NCBI RefSeq assembly: GCF_947495625.1
Contig: NZ_CANLZW010000001.1
Coordinates: 62,001 to 126,000 of the forward strand
Length of the DNA: 64,000 nt
DNA from: an uncultured Cocleimonas sp.
Lineage (GTDB): Bacteria; Pseudomonadota; Gammaproteobacteria; Thiotrichales; Thiotrichaceae
Direction: 5' to 3'
Shown here: piece after piece, positions 34,755-43,846 of the stretch
Position numbering within the stretch: position 1 is the first letter of the stretch
How the letters are laid out: every line of letters begins with the position of its first letter
The notes under the pieces: model-generated
The model's input: only the letters and a program-made list of their open reading frames with translations
The model's database searches: none
Told to the model about the DNA's origin: nothing
Translations under genes and position numbers: made by a program

Positions 34755-35251
34755 TATGATCTTAAAGTGCGTATGTCTTTCACCAGTTTTTTTATCACAA
34801 CCAGCAGCATGATTATTCCAGTAATTGGAAAGAATATTTTAAGCGGATAAATAGGGAGCGGAATACTGGTTGGAGTGTGTTGGTTAAGCATTACAGACAT
34901 CTTCGCCGCCTGATACCCTTTCCACACCAATACCCCAAGAAACAAGAATGTAAAAACGACTGTGATAATGTCGCATATCGCTTTTTTCTTATCTGAAAAA
35001 TTGGCATAGAAAAGATCCAACTTAACAAACGCATTATCATTTAATGAATAGATGCCTCCCACACAGGCCAATAACACCATCGCAATTTGTAAGGTGCTTG
35101 AAATCCAGAGAGAAGGTGAGTTTAAAACATATCGTAGAAATACGTCCGTCACGCCAAATACCATCAGATAAAGAATCAGTAACCACCCAAATCTCCCCAT
35201 CATTTCAGCAATGAAGTCGATCGCCTTTTCTATCTTATTCCACAATTCCAT
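34754..35251 (-). CDS. dctQ: TRAP transporter small membrane subunit (DctQ family)
   Basis: A 165-residue protein with four predicted membrane spans: GRFGWLLILYLMVFGVTDV, TLQIAMVLLACVGGIYSL, ICDIITVVFTFLFLGVLVW and PITGIIMLLVVIKKL. The conserved RYVLNSPSLW near residue 40 fits DctQ. It forms the importer with DctM and receives substrate from DctP. It lies 90 bases after dctM and 200 before dctP on the minus strand, so gene order is M-Q-P, not the common P-Q-M. A terminator-like hairpin follows. Confidence 0.9.
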   Translation of the reverse strand: MELWNKIEKAIDFIAEMMGRFGWLLILYLMVFGVTDVFLRYVLNSPSLWISSTLQIAMVLLACVGGIYSLNDNAFVKLDLFYANFSDKKKAICDIITVVFTFLFLGVLVWKGYQAAKMSVMLNQHTPTSIPLPIYPLKIFFPITGIIMLLVVIKKLVKDIRTLRS

Positions 35252-35341
35252 ACTAACCTCTTGCTTGTAATTTATAAAAGCATGCTCTAAAGAGCTGTTT
35301 GTTGCATTGTTTGTAATATAAAGTCATTTTCACTCACCCTG

Positions 35342-36649
35342 TTACTTCATCAGATTTGGTAGCCATGTAGCGATAGCTGGGAAAAGGAAAATCAACGTCA
35401 ATCCAAGAACCTGAAGTGCAATGAATGGCCACACCGATCTGTAAACATCCCCCATACTGACATCAGGGGGCAACACACTCTTTAACCAAAACAACACAAA
35501 GCCAAAGGGTGGGGTAAGATATGCAATCTGAATATTTACGATAAACAGCACACCAAACCAAAGTTTATCAATACCCAAAGTGTCAATAATCGGGATAAAT
35601 AGAGGGGTGCATAACATGATGATCGCCCAATCGTCCATCACCATTCCAAGCAACAAAATAATGAACATCATCATCAGGAGAATTCCGTTTTCTCCTCCTG
35701 GCATACTCAAAACCAGATCCGTCACAAGCTGTTGACTACCTAGTGAATTGAAAACATTCAGATAGATATTGGATGCGATCAGAATCCATAAACCCATGCC
35801 GCTTAATTTCACGGTGGCTTCTAAAGATTCTCTCAGTACTTCCCAGGTCAATTTTCCGTAAATCAAGTTGATAACGAATGCGCCCGTCGCGCCAAAAGCA
35901 GCAGCTTCTGAAGGAGTAGCGATGCCCCCCCAAATTGCTCCTAGAACAATGACTATCAATAACATGAAAGGCCATATAGCAACCAATGAGCCGAGTTTTT
36001 CTGCTCTGGTAAATTGTATGTCCTCGGGTGTTGGCGGCCCCATATGTGGTTGAAGGCGACAACGAATACCAATGTATGTCATATAAAACACAGCGAGCAT
36101 TAAACCGGGTAAAATTCCACCCAGAAACAATGCGCCAATAGAAACCTTGGCCAGCAGACCATAGAAAATAAAAGGGACACTAGGTGGAATCAGAGCACCC
36201 AATGCGCCACCGGCGCCTATCGAACCGATGGCGATATCTTTGCTGTAGTTATATTTAATCATCGATGGGTACGCGATTTGCCCCATCGTAATGGTTGCTG
36301 GTGGTGTAATTCCGGTAATGGCTGCAAATATTGTACATACCTGCACGGTTCCCATGGCCAAGCCGCCTGCAACATGGCCTATTAATTTATATACGGCATC
36401 GTAAGCTGCTTCTGCAATCCCCGAAAACCTTATCAGACTGCCCATAAATAGAAACAGTGGGACGGTCACCAAGACATTATTCCATGGGGTTGAGTAAAAT
36501 TGACTGGGGATTGTTAATAATGCTCTCGGTACAAAAATCGCGGCAAAAATTACCGCCGTGCCACCAAGACCTAGCGCTACTGGTAGTCCAAGAAATAGCG
36601 CAAAAAACAAACATAAAAAATAAAGTAAGGTAATAATTTCTAAACTCAT
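35342..36649 (-). CDS. dctM: TRAP transporter large membrane subunit (DctM family)
   Basis: A 435-residue protein with about 12 membrane spans. The N-terminal GLPVALGLGGTAVIFA and the internal GAGGALGALIPPSVPFIFYGLLA near residue 145 are typical DctM features. It is the ion-coupled channel of the TRAP importer, normally driven by Na+. It is the first of the three TRAP genes on the minus strand, 300 bases downstream of mmsA. The match in length with family members (about 430) is good. No strong Shine-Dalgarno was found before ATG 36649, though GGATGGG is nearby. Confidence 0.92.
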   Translation of the reverse strand: MSLEIITLLYFLCLFFALFLGLPVALGLGGTAVIFAAIFVPRALLTIPSQFYSTPWNNVLVTVPLFLFMGSLIRFSGIAEAAYDAVYKLIGHVAGGLAMGTVQVCTIFAAITGITPPATITMGQIAYPSMIKYNYSKDIAIGSIGAGGALGALIPPSVPFIFYGLLAKVSIGALFLGGILPGLMLAVFYMTYIGIRCRLQPHMGPPTPEDIQFTRAEKLGSLVAIWPFMLLIVIVLGAIWGGIATPSEAAAFGATGAFVINLIYGKLTWEVLRESLEATVKLSGMGLWILIASNIYLNVFNSLGSQQLVTDLVLSMPGGENGILLMMMFIILLLGMVMDDWAIIMLCTPLFIPIIDTLGIDKLWFGVLFIVNIQIAYLTPPFGFVLFWLKSVLPPDVSMGDVYRSVWPFIALQVLGLTLIFLFPAIATWLPNLMK

Positions 36650-36945
36650 AACAACCCATCCATTTTTATAATCATGAAGACTTCTCCCGCTCTATTAATT
36701 TAAATATTCTGATGCTGAGCAGCACACCTAAACCAAGTGCTTTATCGCTACTTCTGCTATTTTTTGCTCTACATCTTTTCTCGCTGCTTTCTTTATTTCT
36801 GATTACTTCCACTAACGTTAAGCTTGTTAAAGGGGTCTGTAATTTTCCCGAAGTGAAAACTACAGACACTTAATTTTATGCACTTAACTTTTAGTAACAT
36901 CACTCTTAGCGACGTAATTTTTAGTTATGTAGTCAGAGCCTCTTT
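36650..36945. other. Gap between mmsA and dctM without a supported gene
   Basis: AT-rich, with many TTTTAGT/ACTTAA-like phrases but no clear gene. A 65-codon frame on the minus strand lacks a ribosome site and family-like sequence. A GCCTC / GAGGC hairpin (36938-36954) overlaps the mmsA stop. Confidence 0.4.
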
Positions 36946-38502
36946 TTATGAGGCGATACAACTTCTGACGTTGCCTTTGCCAGCTGACTCCGCAACTTTT
37001 TGCTCCCCACCTTTTGACTGCTCTGCAGTCAGACTCTGTGGTGGAGCTACCCTGATAGTTGACACCTTGTTCTGGGTAAAGAAATCAAAGCCGTCTTTTC
37101 CTTGTACCTTGTTATTTCCGATCAGTGAATCCTTGATACCACCAAATGGCATATAAGGATGGGGCGCACAAACACCCACATTGATACCGACCATGCCGAC
37201 ATCGGCTTCATTCATGAACTTTTCGGCCAGATACATATTCTGGGTAAACAGACAGGCGCCATTGCCTGTTGATTGTTTGCGAATGAGATCAAGCGCATCA
37301 TCCATATCCTGAATCTTCATCACCGACAATACCGGCCCGAAAATCTCTTCCTGTACGATTTCCATGCAAGGCGTAACATCAGCAAAAATCGTTGGACCGA
37401 CAAAATAACCGTTCTTATTGGCTTCCGGTATCTCAGGGTTGCGACCATCAAGGACTAACCTTGCACCAGCATCAATACCGCTTTGAATGAAATTCTCGAT
37501 TCTTTGCTTGGCCTGCGCTGAAATAACGGGCCCCATGAAGACGTCATCGTTCATGGCATCACCCACAACAATGTTTTTGGTAGCCTCAGTTAGACGTTCA
37601 ATCACTTCGTCATACAAGTCTGGCATTACGGCAATAATCGAACTCGCTAGACATCGTTGCCCAGCAGAACCATATCCAGACTGCACAATATTGTTGATCA
37701 ACAAATCCATCTGCGCATCTTCGAGTGCCACCAGATAATTCTTGGCTCCACCGAGCAGCATGGTTTTCTTACCAACACGACCGCACGCTTCTGCAATACT
37801 CTTAGCGGTTGGGGAAGAACCAACCAGACATACACCAACGACTTCGGGCATCTGATACCAGGTTTCGGCGACTTCTCTTTCACCATAAACAATATTCACA
37901 ACGCCTTTGGGTAAGCCAATATCGTTCAATAATTGCGCCATTTTCTGCATAAATAACGGCGATTCCATTGAGGGTTTAAATACAAATGTGTTGCCTGCGG
38001 CAATCGCAAAAGGAATGAACCAGCCAAACACCAGTGCCGGAAAATTAAAAGGAGCAATACCACAAAAAACGCCTAATGGCAGACGTGTCACACGCCCGTT
38101 GATACCATCAGCAATCTGATCCAGCATCTCTCCCTGCAATAGCGAAGGTGCGTTACAAGACATTTCAACTATCTCGATTACCCGCTGCACTTCACCACGC
38201 GCTTCACTGATGTGCTTTGCCTGATCGATTGCAATCGATTCGGCCAATGCTTCGAGGTTGTTCTTCATTGCTTCACGAAGTGAAAAAAGATATCCCACGC
38301 GCTTTCCGATGGGCACTTTTCGCCACTTCAGAAAAGCATCGTGGGACGATTTGACGGCTGCTTCAACAGTCGCCTGACTCGCAACAGGAACTTCTCCGAT
38401 CTTTTCACCTGTAGATGGATTATAAAGTGGCAGGGTTTTTTCGTTCGCTTCCGTTACCCATTCACCATCAATAAAATTTTTAATTCGTATTGTATCTACC
38501 AT
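36946..38502 (-). CDS. mmsA: CoA-acylating methylmalonate-semialdehyde dehydrogenase family protein
   Basis: A 518-residue aldehyde dehydrogenase. The active-site Cys lies in GSAGQRCLASSIIAV near residue 287, with family motifs IAPFNFPALVFGWFIPFAI near 150 and EEIFGPVLSVM near 385. MmsA/IolA enzymes convert (methyl)malonate semialdehyde to (propionyl-)acetyl-CoA. Sulfoacetaldehyde as substrate is only a guess. The third of three consecutive ATGs (38502) is preferred because GAGAGG touches the first. The protein carries about 25 extra C-terminal residues rich in Gln/Gly/Lys beyond the usual end. It is probably expressed with dctMQP. Confidence 0.87.
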   Translation of the reverse strand: MVDTIRIKNFIDGEWVTEANEKTLPLYNPSTGEKIGEVPVASQATVEAAVKSSHDAFLKWRKVPIGKRVGYLFSLREAMKNNLEALAESIAIDQAKHISEARGEVQRVIEIVEMSCNAPSLLQGEMLDQIADGINGRVTRLPLGVFCGIAPFNFPALVFGWFIPFAIAAGNTFVFKPSMESPLFMQKMAQLLNDIGLPKGVVNIVYGEREVAETWYQMPEVVGVCLVGSSPTAKSIAEACGRVGKKTMLLGGAKNYLVALEDAQMDLLINNIVQSGYGSAGQRCLASSIIAVMPDLYDEVIERLTEATKNIVVGDAMNDDVFMGPVISAQAKQRIENFIQSGIDAGARLVLDGRNPEIPEANKNGYFVGPTIFADVTPCMEIVQEEIFGPVLSVMKIQDMDDALDLIRKQSTGNGACLFTQNMYLAEKFMNEADVGMVGINVGVCAPHPYMPFGGIKDSLIGNNKVQGKDGFDFFTQNKVSTIRVAPPQSLTAEQSKGGEQKVAESAGKGNVRSCIAS

Positions 38503-38990
38503 CATCATCCTCTCATTCGCATCGTTGTTTTTAGAAACAAAAATTCTAAAGCTTAAAAACACTGAGCAGTAGAACCAATTTTCTTTACCAAATGGACCAG
38601 AGAGGCATTTCCTTAATTTTTTAGTAATAAATTTGTGTCCTAGTAATAACTATAGACAAGATTCAGGGTTAACTTGAAGCCAGATGGAAGAAACTTATAG
38701 TGCCAGTGGAAAAATGCGAGCTAAATAGAGATCTCAGAGTGCATTCACCTAAGACTAGAGTCAGCAATAACGCGGGATATGGGGAATTTTTTTGAAATTA
38801 GACCAAGTAAAATCTAAAAAGAAATACTGAAAAAATAATGATGACTGCTTTGATAAGCATCATCGTAATTAATTAAATTAGACGAATAATTGACCTAAAA
38901 AAGCATGAAAACGCTTACATAATTCTGAAATTCACTTCAAAAATGAGACTTTCTGCTGAAAAGATAAGGACAATTAGCAACGATTTATTT
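38503..38990. other. Gap between mmsA and polB
   Basis: AT-rich region of about 490 bases without a supported open frame. It probably contains the mmsA promoter. It ends in a dispersed element copy. Confidence 0.4.
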
Positions 38991-39073
38991 AAGTCACCCC
39001 CCTACTTTAAGTGACTTTTCATTTTGCTGTTTAAAATGACTTAAGGAACTTATGCAGAGCTAGGCGTTTTTTT
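38991..39073 (+). repeat. Dispersed element, one-module form (type B)
   Basis: Head AAGTCACCCCCCTACTT, a different module (hairpin TCATTTT / AAAATGA), joint CTTATGCAGAGC and tail TAGGCGTTTTTTT. The T-run overlaps the polB stop codon. Confidence 0.9.
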
Positions 39074-41480
39074 AACCAAATACATCAAGCTGGCGCGCTG
39101 TAATTTTTTCGAATGTTGTGCCTAAAAAATACAAAATACTATCCGCTACAGGTGCCAATTGTTTGTCCACATAATGCTGATAATCCGGAATAGAATCTAA
39201 ACTTTCAAGCGGTTCTGGACCATTCAAAGTGATGACATATTGGATTTTTCTACCGGGGTTTTTCATTTTTCGCGCCGCTTTAACCTGTGGTGGCTGGGTG
39301 CTGGTATAACTTTCCAGTGGTCTGCGTAAACGCTTGGTATAGGTTAATTTATGGTTTAATTCACCATTAATCAAAGCATCGTGTGTTGCTGAAATATAGT
39401 CTTCGTAGGGCTGATTATTGAAGATGCGTTTATATAGTTCCTGTTGAAATTCACGTGCTAACGGCGTCCAGTCTGTGCGCACTGTTTCTAAGCCTTTAAA
39501 GACCATTAACTTCTCTGAATTTTCATCCGCACCAGTTTGGATCATCCCGGCGTAGCGTTTTTTACTGCCCGTTTCAGCACCCCGAATAGTGGGCATTAAG
39601 AAGCGTAGGTAATGTGTTTCGAATTCAATTTCCAGATTAGACTCGATGTCAAACTCATCCAGTAAATGCTGTTTCCACCAGGCATTCAAAATTGTTTGTA
39701 ATTGCTCTCCGATACTCTGACATTCACTCCTCTCTTTCCCTTCACCCAGTAATACAAAGACGGAATCGGTGTCCCCATAAATGACAGAATAACCTTGCTG
39801 CTCGATGAGCTCTTTGCTGGTTTGAATAATTTCGTGGCCTCGCATAGTGATGCTACTGGCGAGTTGTGGATTAAAAAAACGACAACCAGACGAGCCTAGA
39901 ACACCGTAAAAGGAATTCATGATGATTTTAATCGCATACGATAAGGGCTTATTGTTTTCTTTTTTTGCCTCGTCACGTTGCTGCCAAAGTCGGGTAACAA
40001 TATCGGGCAATATGTGTTTTTCGCGTGAGAATTCTGCCTCTAAAAAACCGGGGATAGTGTCATCTAGATGATGCTGCGAAAGCCCTTCAGCCAGTCCCAT
40101 TGGATCTATCTTGAAGGTTCTGATAATGCTCGGGTACAGGCTTTTAAAATCCAGCACCAGCACGTTTTCATACAAGCCCGGCAATGAATCCATCACATAG
40201 CCACCGGGACTAGTCTTGGTATTTAGTTGACTCCCGATATCTGGTGCCACATAGCCTTGTCGGTGCAATCTGGGTAGATAGAGATTATCGAACGCCGCCG
40301 TCGAACCTCCCTGTCGATCGATCGCCAGTCCCGTCATTTTTGCCCGCTGAATGGAAAAGCTCAGCATGTCAGTTTTCTCAAAAATATCGGCAACTAATCG
40401 GCAATCTTCCAGATTGTATTCAGCTAAAGCAACGGGGTCTTCTTGATATTGACGACGTATCTCGTTTAATTTATCTAAAGGCACCCCCCCACTTTTAGCA
40501 CTATTTTTGTCTTCACTAATCAGTTTTTTACGGCCTAATAGAAGTTCGGCGACATAATCCAGAGCGAAGCTTTCAAACGAATAAAATGCGCCTCGTAAAC
40601 AGGTGATTCCATCTAGAACAACTCTACCGGGAATTCGGGCAATGTACAGTTGGCCGCTGACTTGTGGCGTGAGTATGGCTGAATTTTGATAACTCGATGT
40701 TCCGCCAGCATTTTTGCTGTCTCTTTTATTCCCCCTGCCAATATCAAAAGGCAGTTGCAATTGCTTACATTTCCATTGCAGAAAATCCAGATCAAACGCC
40801 ACGACATTCCAGCCGATGATGACGTCAGGGTCATGCTGTTTCATCCATTGGAAAAACTGTTGTAGCACATCTCTTTCACTGTAGCACCAGTGAATATTTC
40901 CTGTGCCATCGTGCGTTTCTGGCTCGTCTTTATTCATAAAGACTACTTCAATATCGTTGCTCGTTACGGCAATGGAAAATAGTTTTCCTCTGAGGTCTTC
41001 TGTTTCGATATCCAGTGAAACCACGCTAAATTCAGGATCATATTCTGCGGGTTTCATCACTGGGTTTATGAATTCGAGATACCCTTCGCGCTGAATCGCG
41101 TCACCACTAATTTCTACAGAAGCGGTGATAAAACGCTCCATCAAATAGCGTTCGGTGGGCTTAATTTCAGACTCTAGTAATTGCTGCTTATTGTAAGCGA
41201 GATGCTCACGCAATGTGTTCAGCTGGCGTTGCTGCGGGAAATACAGACCATCTACTGCTTCATGGTCGAAAGTTTTCAGCTCAAGTGGTTTTCGTTGAAC
41301 CGAAGCATCTACTTTTAAGGTATTAGAACGTCGAACAAAACAAACGGCTTGCTGTCTATCTATCAAGATATGTACAGGGCCCTGTTCAGTACTCACCCAA
41401 AAACTTAGGTTGATTCCATCCGCAGTGTCTCGCCATTGCCTGCTTAAAATGAAGCCTAATAATTTTTGTATTTTGTACAT
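39072..41480 (-). CDS. polB: DNA polymerase II
   Basis: A family B polymerase of about 802 residues (E. coli Pol II 783). The 3'-5' exonuclease motifs are intact: SLDIETED near residue 153, NVVAFDLDF near 221 and YNLEDC near 350. Polymerase motifs DFKSLYPSIIRTF near 441, KIIMNSFYGVLG near 510 and YGDTDSVFV near 566 are also intact. It performs translesion synthesis and replication restart. The start follows E. coli alignment; upstream codons in frame lack a ribosome site, and a Met at 41489 is possible. No LexA box was seen. About ten residues (SAKSGGVPL region, near 325-335) are encoded by a repeat half element. Confidence 0.93.
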   Translation of the reverse strand: MYKIQKLLGFILSRQWRDTADGINLSFWVSTEQGPVHILIDRQQAVCFVRRSNTLKVDASVQRKPLELKTFDHEAVDGLYFPQQRQLNTLREHLAYNKQQLLESEIKPTERYLMERFITASVEISGDAIQREGYLEFINPVMKPAEYDPEFSVVSLDIETEDLRGKLFSIAVTSNDIEVVFMNKDEPETHDGTGNIHWCYSERDVLQQFFQWMKQHDPDVIIGWNVVAFDLDFLQWKCKQLQLPFDIGRGNKRDSKNAGGTSSYQNSAILTPQVSGQLYIARIPGRVVLDGITCLRGAFYSFESFALDYVAELLLGRKKLISEDKNSAKSGGVPLDKLNEIRRQYQEDPVALAEYNLEDCRLVADIFEKTDMLSFSIQRAKMTGLAIDRQGGSTAAFDNLYLPRLHRQGYVAPDIGSQLNTKTSPGGYVMDSLPGLYENVLVLDFKSLYPSIIRTFKIDPMGLAEGLSQHHLDDTIPGFLEAEFSREKHILPDIVTRLWQQRDEAKKENNKPLSYAIKIIMNSFYGVLGSSGCRFFNPQLASSITMRGHEIIQTSKELIEQQGYSVIYGDTDSVFVLLGEGKERSECQSIGEQLQTILNAWWKQHLLDEFDIESNLEIEFETHYLRFLMPTIRGAETGSKKRYAGMIQTGADENSEKLMVFKGLETVRTDWTPLAREFQQELYKRIFNNQPYEDYISATHDALINGELNHKLTYTKRLRRPLESYTSTQPPQVKAARKMKNPGRKIQYVITLNGPEPLESLDSIPDYQHYVDKQLAPVADSILYFLGTTFEKITARQLDVFG
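40477..40508 (+). repeat. Dispersed element, half form inside the polB reading frame
   Basis: AAAGGCACCCCCCCACTTTT then AGCACTATTTTT matches head plus tail. It is translated in the minus frame as K-N-S-A-K-S-G-G-V-P-L and preserves the frame. Confidence 0.75.
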
Positions 41481-41594
41481 ATTGCACATTTTAACGTAAT
41501 AAACTTTGATAAACTGCGCTGTTATTAACTGTTTTAATAAGTAAAACCATAACAAAGCATATTCACAACTATAAACAACGCGAAGGTACTCACA

Positions 41595-43286
41595 TTGAAA
41601 ATATTTAACAAAACACTCTCAGGCTCTACACTTGCCCTGGCAGTTTCACTGACAGTCGTTTCTACGACTGCTGTAAACGCTGAAGGTTTTCTATCAAACC
41701 TATTTGGTGGTTCAAAAAACGCAGCAGGCTTTGAAAGCATGTTAGCGCACGTTCCTGCTGATACGTCTTACTTACTCGCTAATAAAAATGCAATTCCTGA
41801 AGAAGTCATGGAATACCATTTAAAGCGTGGCAAAGACATGCTTGCGATGTTCTCAAAAGGACAGGCTGAGAAAGATTCTGATGCAAAAGACAGCCCAGAT
41901 GTTGAGAAATTCTTCAATGCTCTAATGGTAGATTACAGTGACTTATTGGCTAAAGATAAGTTTGAAGAAACGGGTCTTTCGAAGAAAGCCAATAGCATGG
42001 TTTATGGCTACGACATGATGCCAGTTATGCGTGTGAGTTATTCAAGCAAAGAAAAGCTAATGGCTATGATCAAGCGTGCCGAAGAAAAATCCGGTTACAA
42101 AGTAGAGCTCACTAAATGTGGCGAACTAGACTGTTTTACGTCAACGAACCCAACGGGTGAGATGGCAATAGCTTTAGTATTTTTAGAAAACCAGGTTGCA
42201 GTATCTGCATTTACGCCTGATAAGAAAGAAGCCATGATTGCTCATCTTACTGGCAAAGCTAATCCTAAAGAATCCTACAGCGTTGCAAAATGGGATACTT
42301 TCTTAAAAGACAATGATTACAAAGGTTATGGTGACGGCTTCGTCAACTTAAAGAGTGTTTTCAACAAATCGAAGCCAATGATCGCTGAAGGCATGAAAGG
42401 TAAAGTTGATGATAAAGAACTTGAAGGTTGTTTAGCGGTTGTAGAGCAACACGTAGACAATATGCCTGAAATTCTTCTCGGTACTAAAGAACTGAAAGCG
42501 GCGTCAATGAAGTACGAATTATTGATGAAGACTTCTCCGGTAGTTAGCGAAAGCCTTCAAACCTTGGCTAATACAACGAATATTCCACAACGTGCGGATG
42601 GCGCAATCTTCGAGATGGGTCTGAACGTCGATTTCAAAAAGCTACGCGATGCTCTCACTAATTACTCAAACTTCCTTATTGCAGCGGGTGAAGCGAATAA
42701 ATGTACTTCTATAAAACCCCAGGAAATCCGCAAAGGCATGGGCGGCATGGCGATGGTGATGAATATGGGACTGTCTCAATTCAAAACTATCTATGCTTCA
42801 GTCTCTGATGTTGAGCTTGATGATAGTATGCAACCTAAAAAGATTGATGCTTATATTTCATTAGGAACAGATGATCCTAAAGGCTTACTTTCAATGGTTG
42901 GCATGATGGCTCCGCCACTAATGTCTTTAAAAATTCCTGATGATGGGTCTGCGGTTAAACTGCCTGATGGACTTATACCTAGTCGTGGACAACCAGTTCC
43001 AGATATCTACTTGAGCAAAAGTGACAAATCATTAAACATTATGGTTGGCAACGATAAGCCTTCTTTAGTTGATTATAAAAATGATAAGCCACAAATGTCT
43101 TTCTCTGCTATCGATGGCAAACGTTATATGGGAAAAATTGCCAGCATCATGAAAAAAGCGATGCCGGATAACAAAGATGTGGAAATGATGGAATCAGTCG
43201 GCGGGATGTCTGGCAAATTCTTATCTGAAACCAGTGCAGACAAACGTGGCTTAGTGATTAACTACCACCTTATGTATGACAAATAA
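41595..43286 (+). CDS. Uncharacterised secreted protein
   Basis: A 563-residue protein with a clear signal peptide (LALAVSLTVVSTTAVNA, cleavage near residue 29) and no membrane span after it, so likely periplasmic. It is Met- and Lys-rich, with four to five cysteines (e.g. KCGELDCF near 172). I do not recognise a family with certainty; the opening FESMLAHVPADTSYLLANKN resembles DUF3352-like proteins. It starts at a TTG (41595) with GAAGG 8 bases before. It is divergent from polB and 24 bases before ybaK on the same strand, so the two may share a transcript. Confidence 0.75.
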   Translation: MKIFNKTLSGSTLALAVSLTVVSTTAVNAEGFLSNLFGGSKNAAGFESMLAHVPADTSYLLANKNAIPEEVMEYHLKRGKDMLAMFSKGQAEKDSDAKDSPDVEKFFNALMVDYSDLLAKDKFEETGLSKKANSMVYGYDMMPVMRVSYSSKEKLMAMIKRAEEKSGYKVELTKCGELDCFTSTNPTGEMAIALVFLENQVAVSAFTPDKKEAMIAHLTGKANPKESYSVAKWDTFLKDNDYKGYGDGFVNLKSVFNKSKPMIAEGMKGKVDDKELEGCLAVVEQHVDNMPEILLGTKELKAASMKYELLMKTSPVVSESLQTLANTTNIPQRADGAIFEMGLNVDFKKLRDALTNYSNFLIAAGEANKCTSIKPQEIRKGMGGMAMVMNMGLSQFKTIYASVSDVELDDSMQPKKIDAYISLGTDDPKGLLSMVGMMAPPLMSLKIPDDGSAVKLPDGLIPSRGQPVPDIYLSKSDKSLNIMVGNDKPSLVDYKNDKPQMSFSAIDGKRYMGKIASIMKKAMPDNKDVEMMESVGGMSGKFLSETSADKRGLVINYHLMYDK

Positions 43287-43310
43287 GACTGTAAAGAGAG
43301 ATCACTGCAA

Positions 43311-43781
43311 ATGACTCCAGCAGTCGATGCAGCCAAGAAAGCAGGTATTCTGTACACATTGCATGAATACTCGCATGATTCGCAGGCTTCTTCCTATGGG
43401 GAGGAAGCCGCGAATTTACTAGATATTTCCCCCAATCAGGTATTCAAAACATTGCTCATTGCAGCAACTGATTCGAAGCAACTTGCGGTTGCGATTGTTC
43501 CCGTTAGTAACCAACTCAATTTAAAGTCTGCGGCTAAAGCATTGAGCTTTAAGAAAGCATCAATGGCTGATCCTACAGAAGCTGAAAAAGCGACAGGTTA
43601 TATTCTGGGTGGTATCAGCCCACTCGGGCAGAAAAAACGTTTACCTTTTGTTTTAGATGAATCTGCAACAAGCTATGAAACGATTTATGTCAGCGCAGGC
43701 AAACGAGGGTTGGAAATAGAGTTGACGCCTAGCGATTTAATTAAGCTTTGTAATGCCAAAACAGTGGATATAAAAGCCTAA
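43311..43781 (+). CDS. ybaK: Cys-tRNA(Pro) deacylase (YbaK/EbsC)
   Basis: A 156-residue YbaK-domain protein. It hydrolyses mischarged Cys-tRNA(Pro). Family features include NQVFKTLLIAATDSKQLAVAI near residue 42 (conserved Lys at FKTL), KKASMADPTEAEKATGYILGG near residue 78 and KKRLPFVLDESA near 108. The length equals E. coli YbaK (159). A Shine-Dalgarno AAAGAGAG lies before the ATG. It follows the secreted-protein gene by 24 bases. Confidence 0.93.
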   Translation: MTPAVDAAKKAGILYTLHEYSHDSQASSYGEEAANLLDISPNQVFKTLLIAATDSKQLAVAIVPVSNQLNLKSAAKALSFKKASMADPTEAEKATGYILGGISPLGQKKRLPFVLDESATSYETIYVSAGKRGLEIELTPSDLIKLCNAKTVDIKA

Positions 43782-43788
43782 ATTATTT

Positions 43789-43821
43789 AAAAGTCACCCC
43801 CCTACTTTAAGCAGCTTTTTT
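43789..43821 (+). repeat. Dispersed element, half form
   Basis: AAAAGTCACCCCCCTACTTT then AAGCAGCTTTTTTAC between convergent ybaK and LysR genes. Confidence 0.85.
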
Positions 43822-43846
43822 ACTGAAGGACTATTATTCATACTTC

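Noticed and set aside
36672-36869. 65-codon minus-strand frame between mmsA and dctM
   Set aside because: No ribosome site, no family-like sequence, and irregular composition; treated as non-coding.
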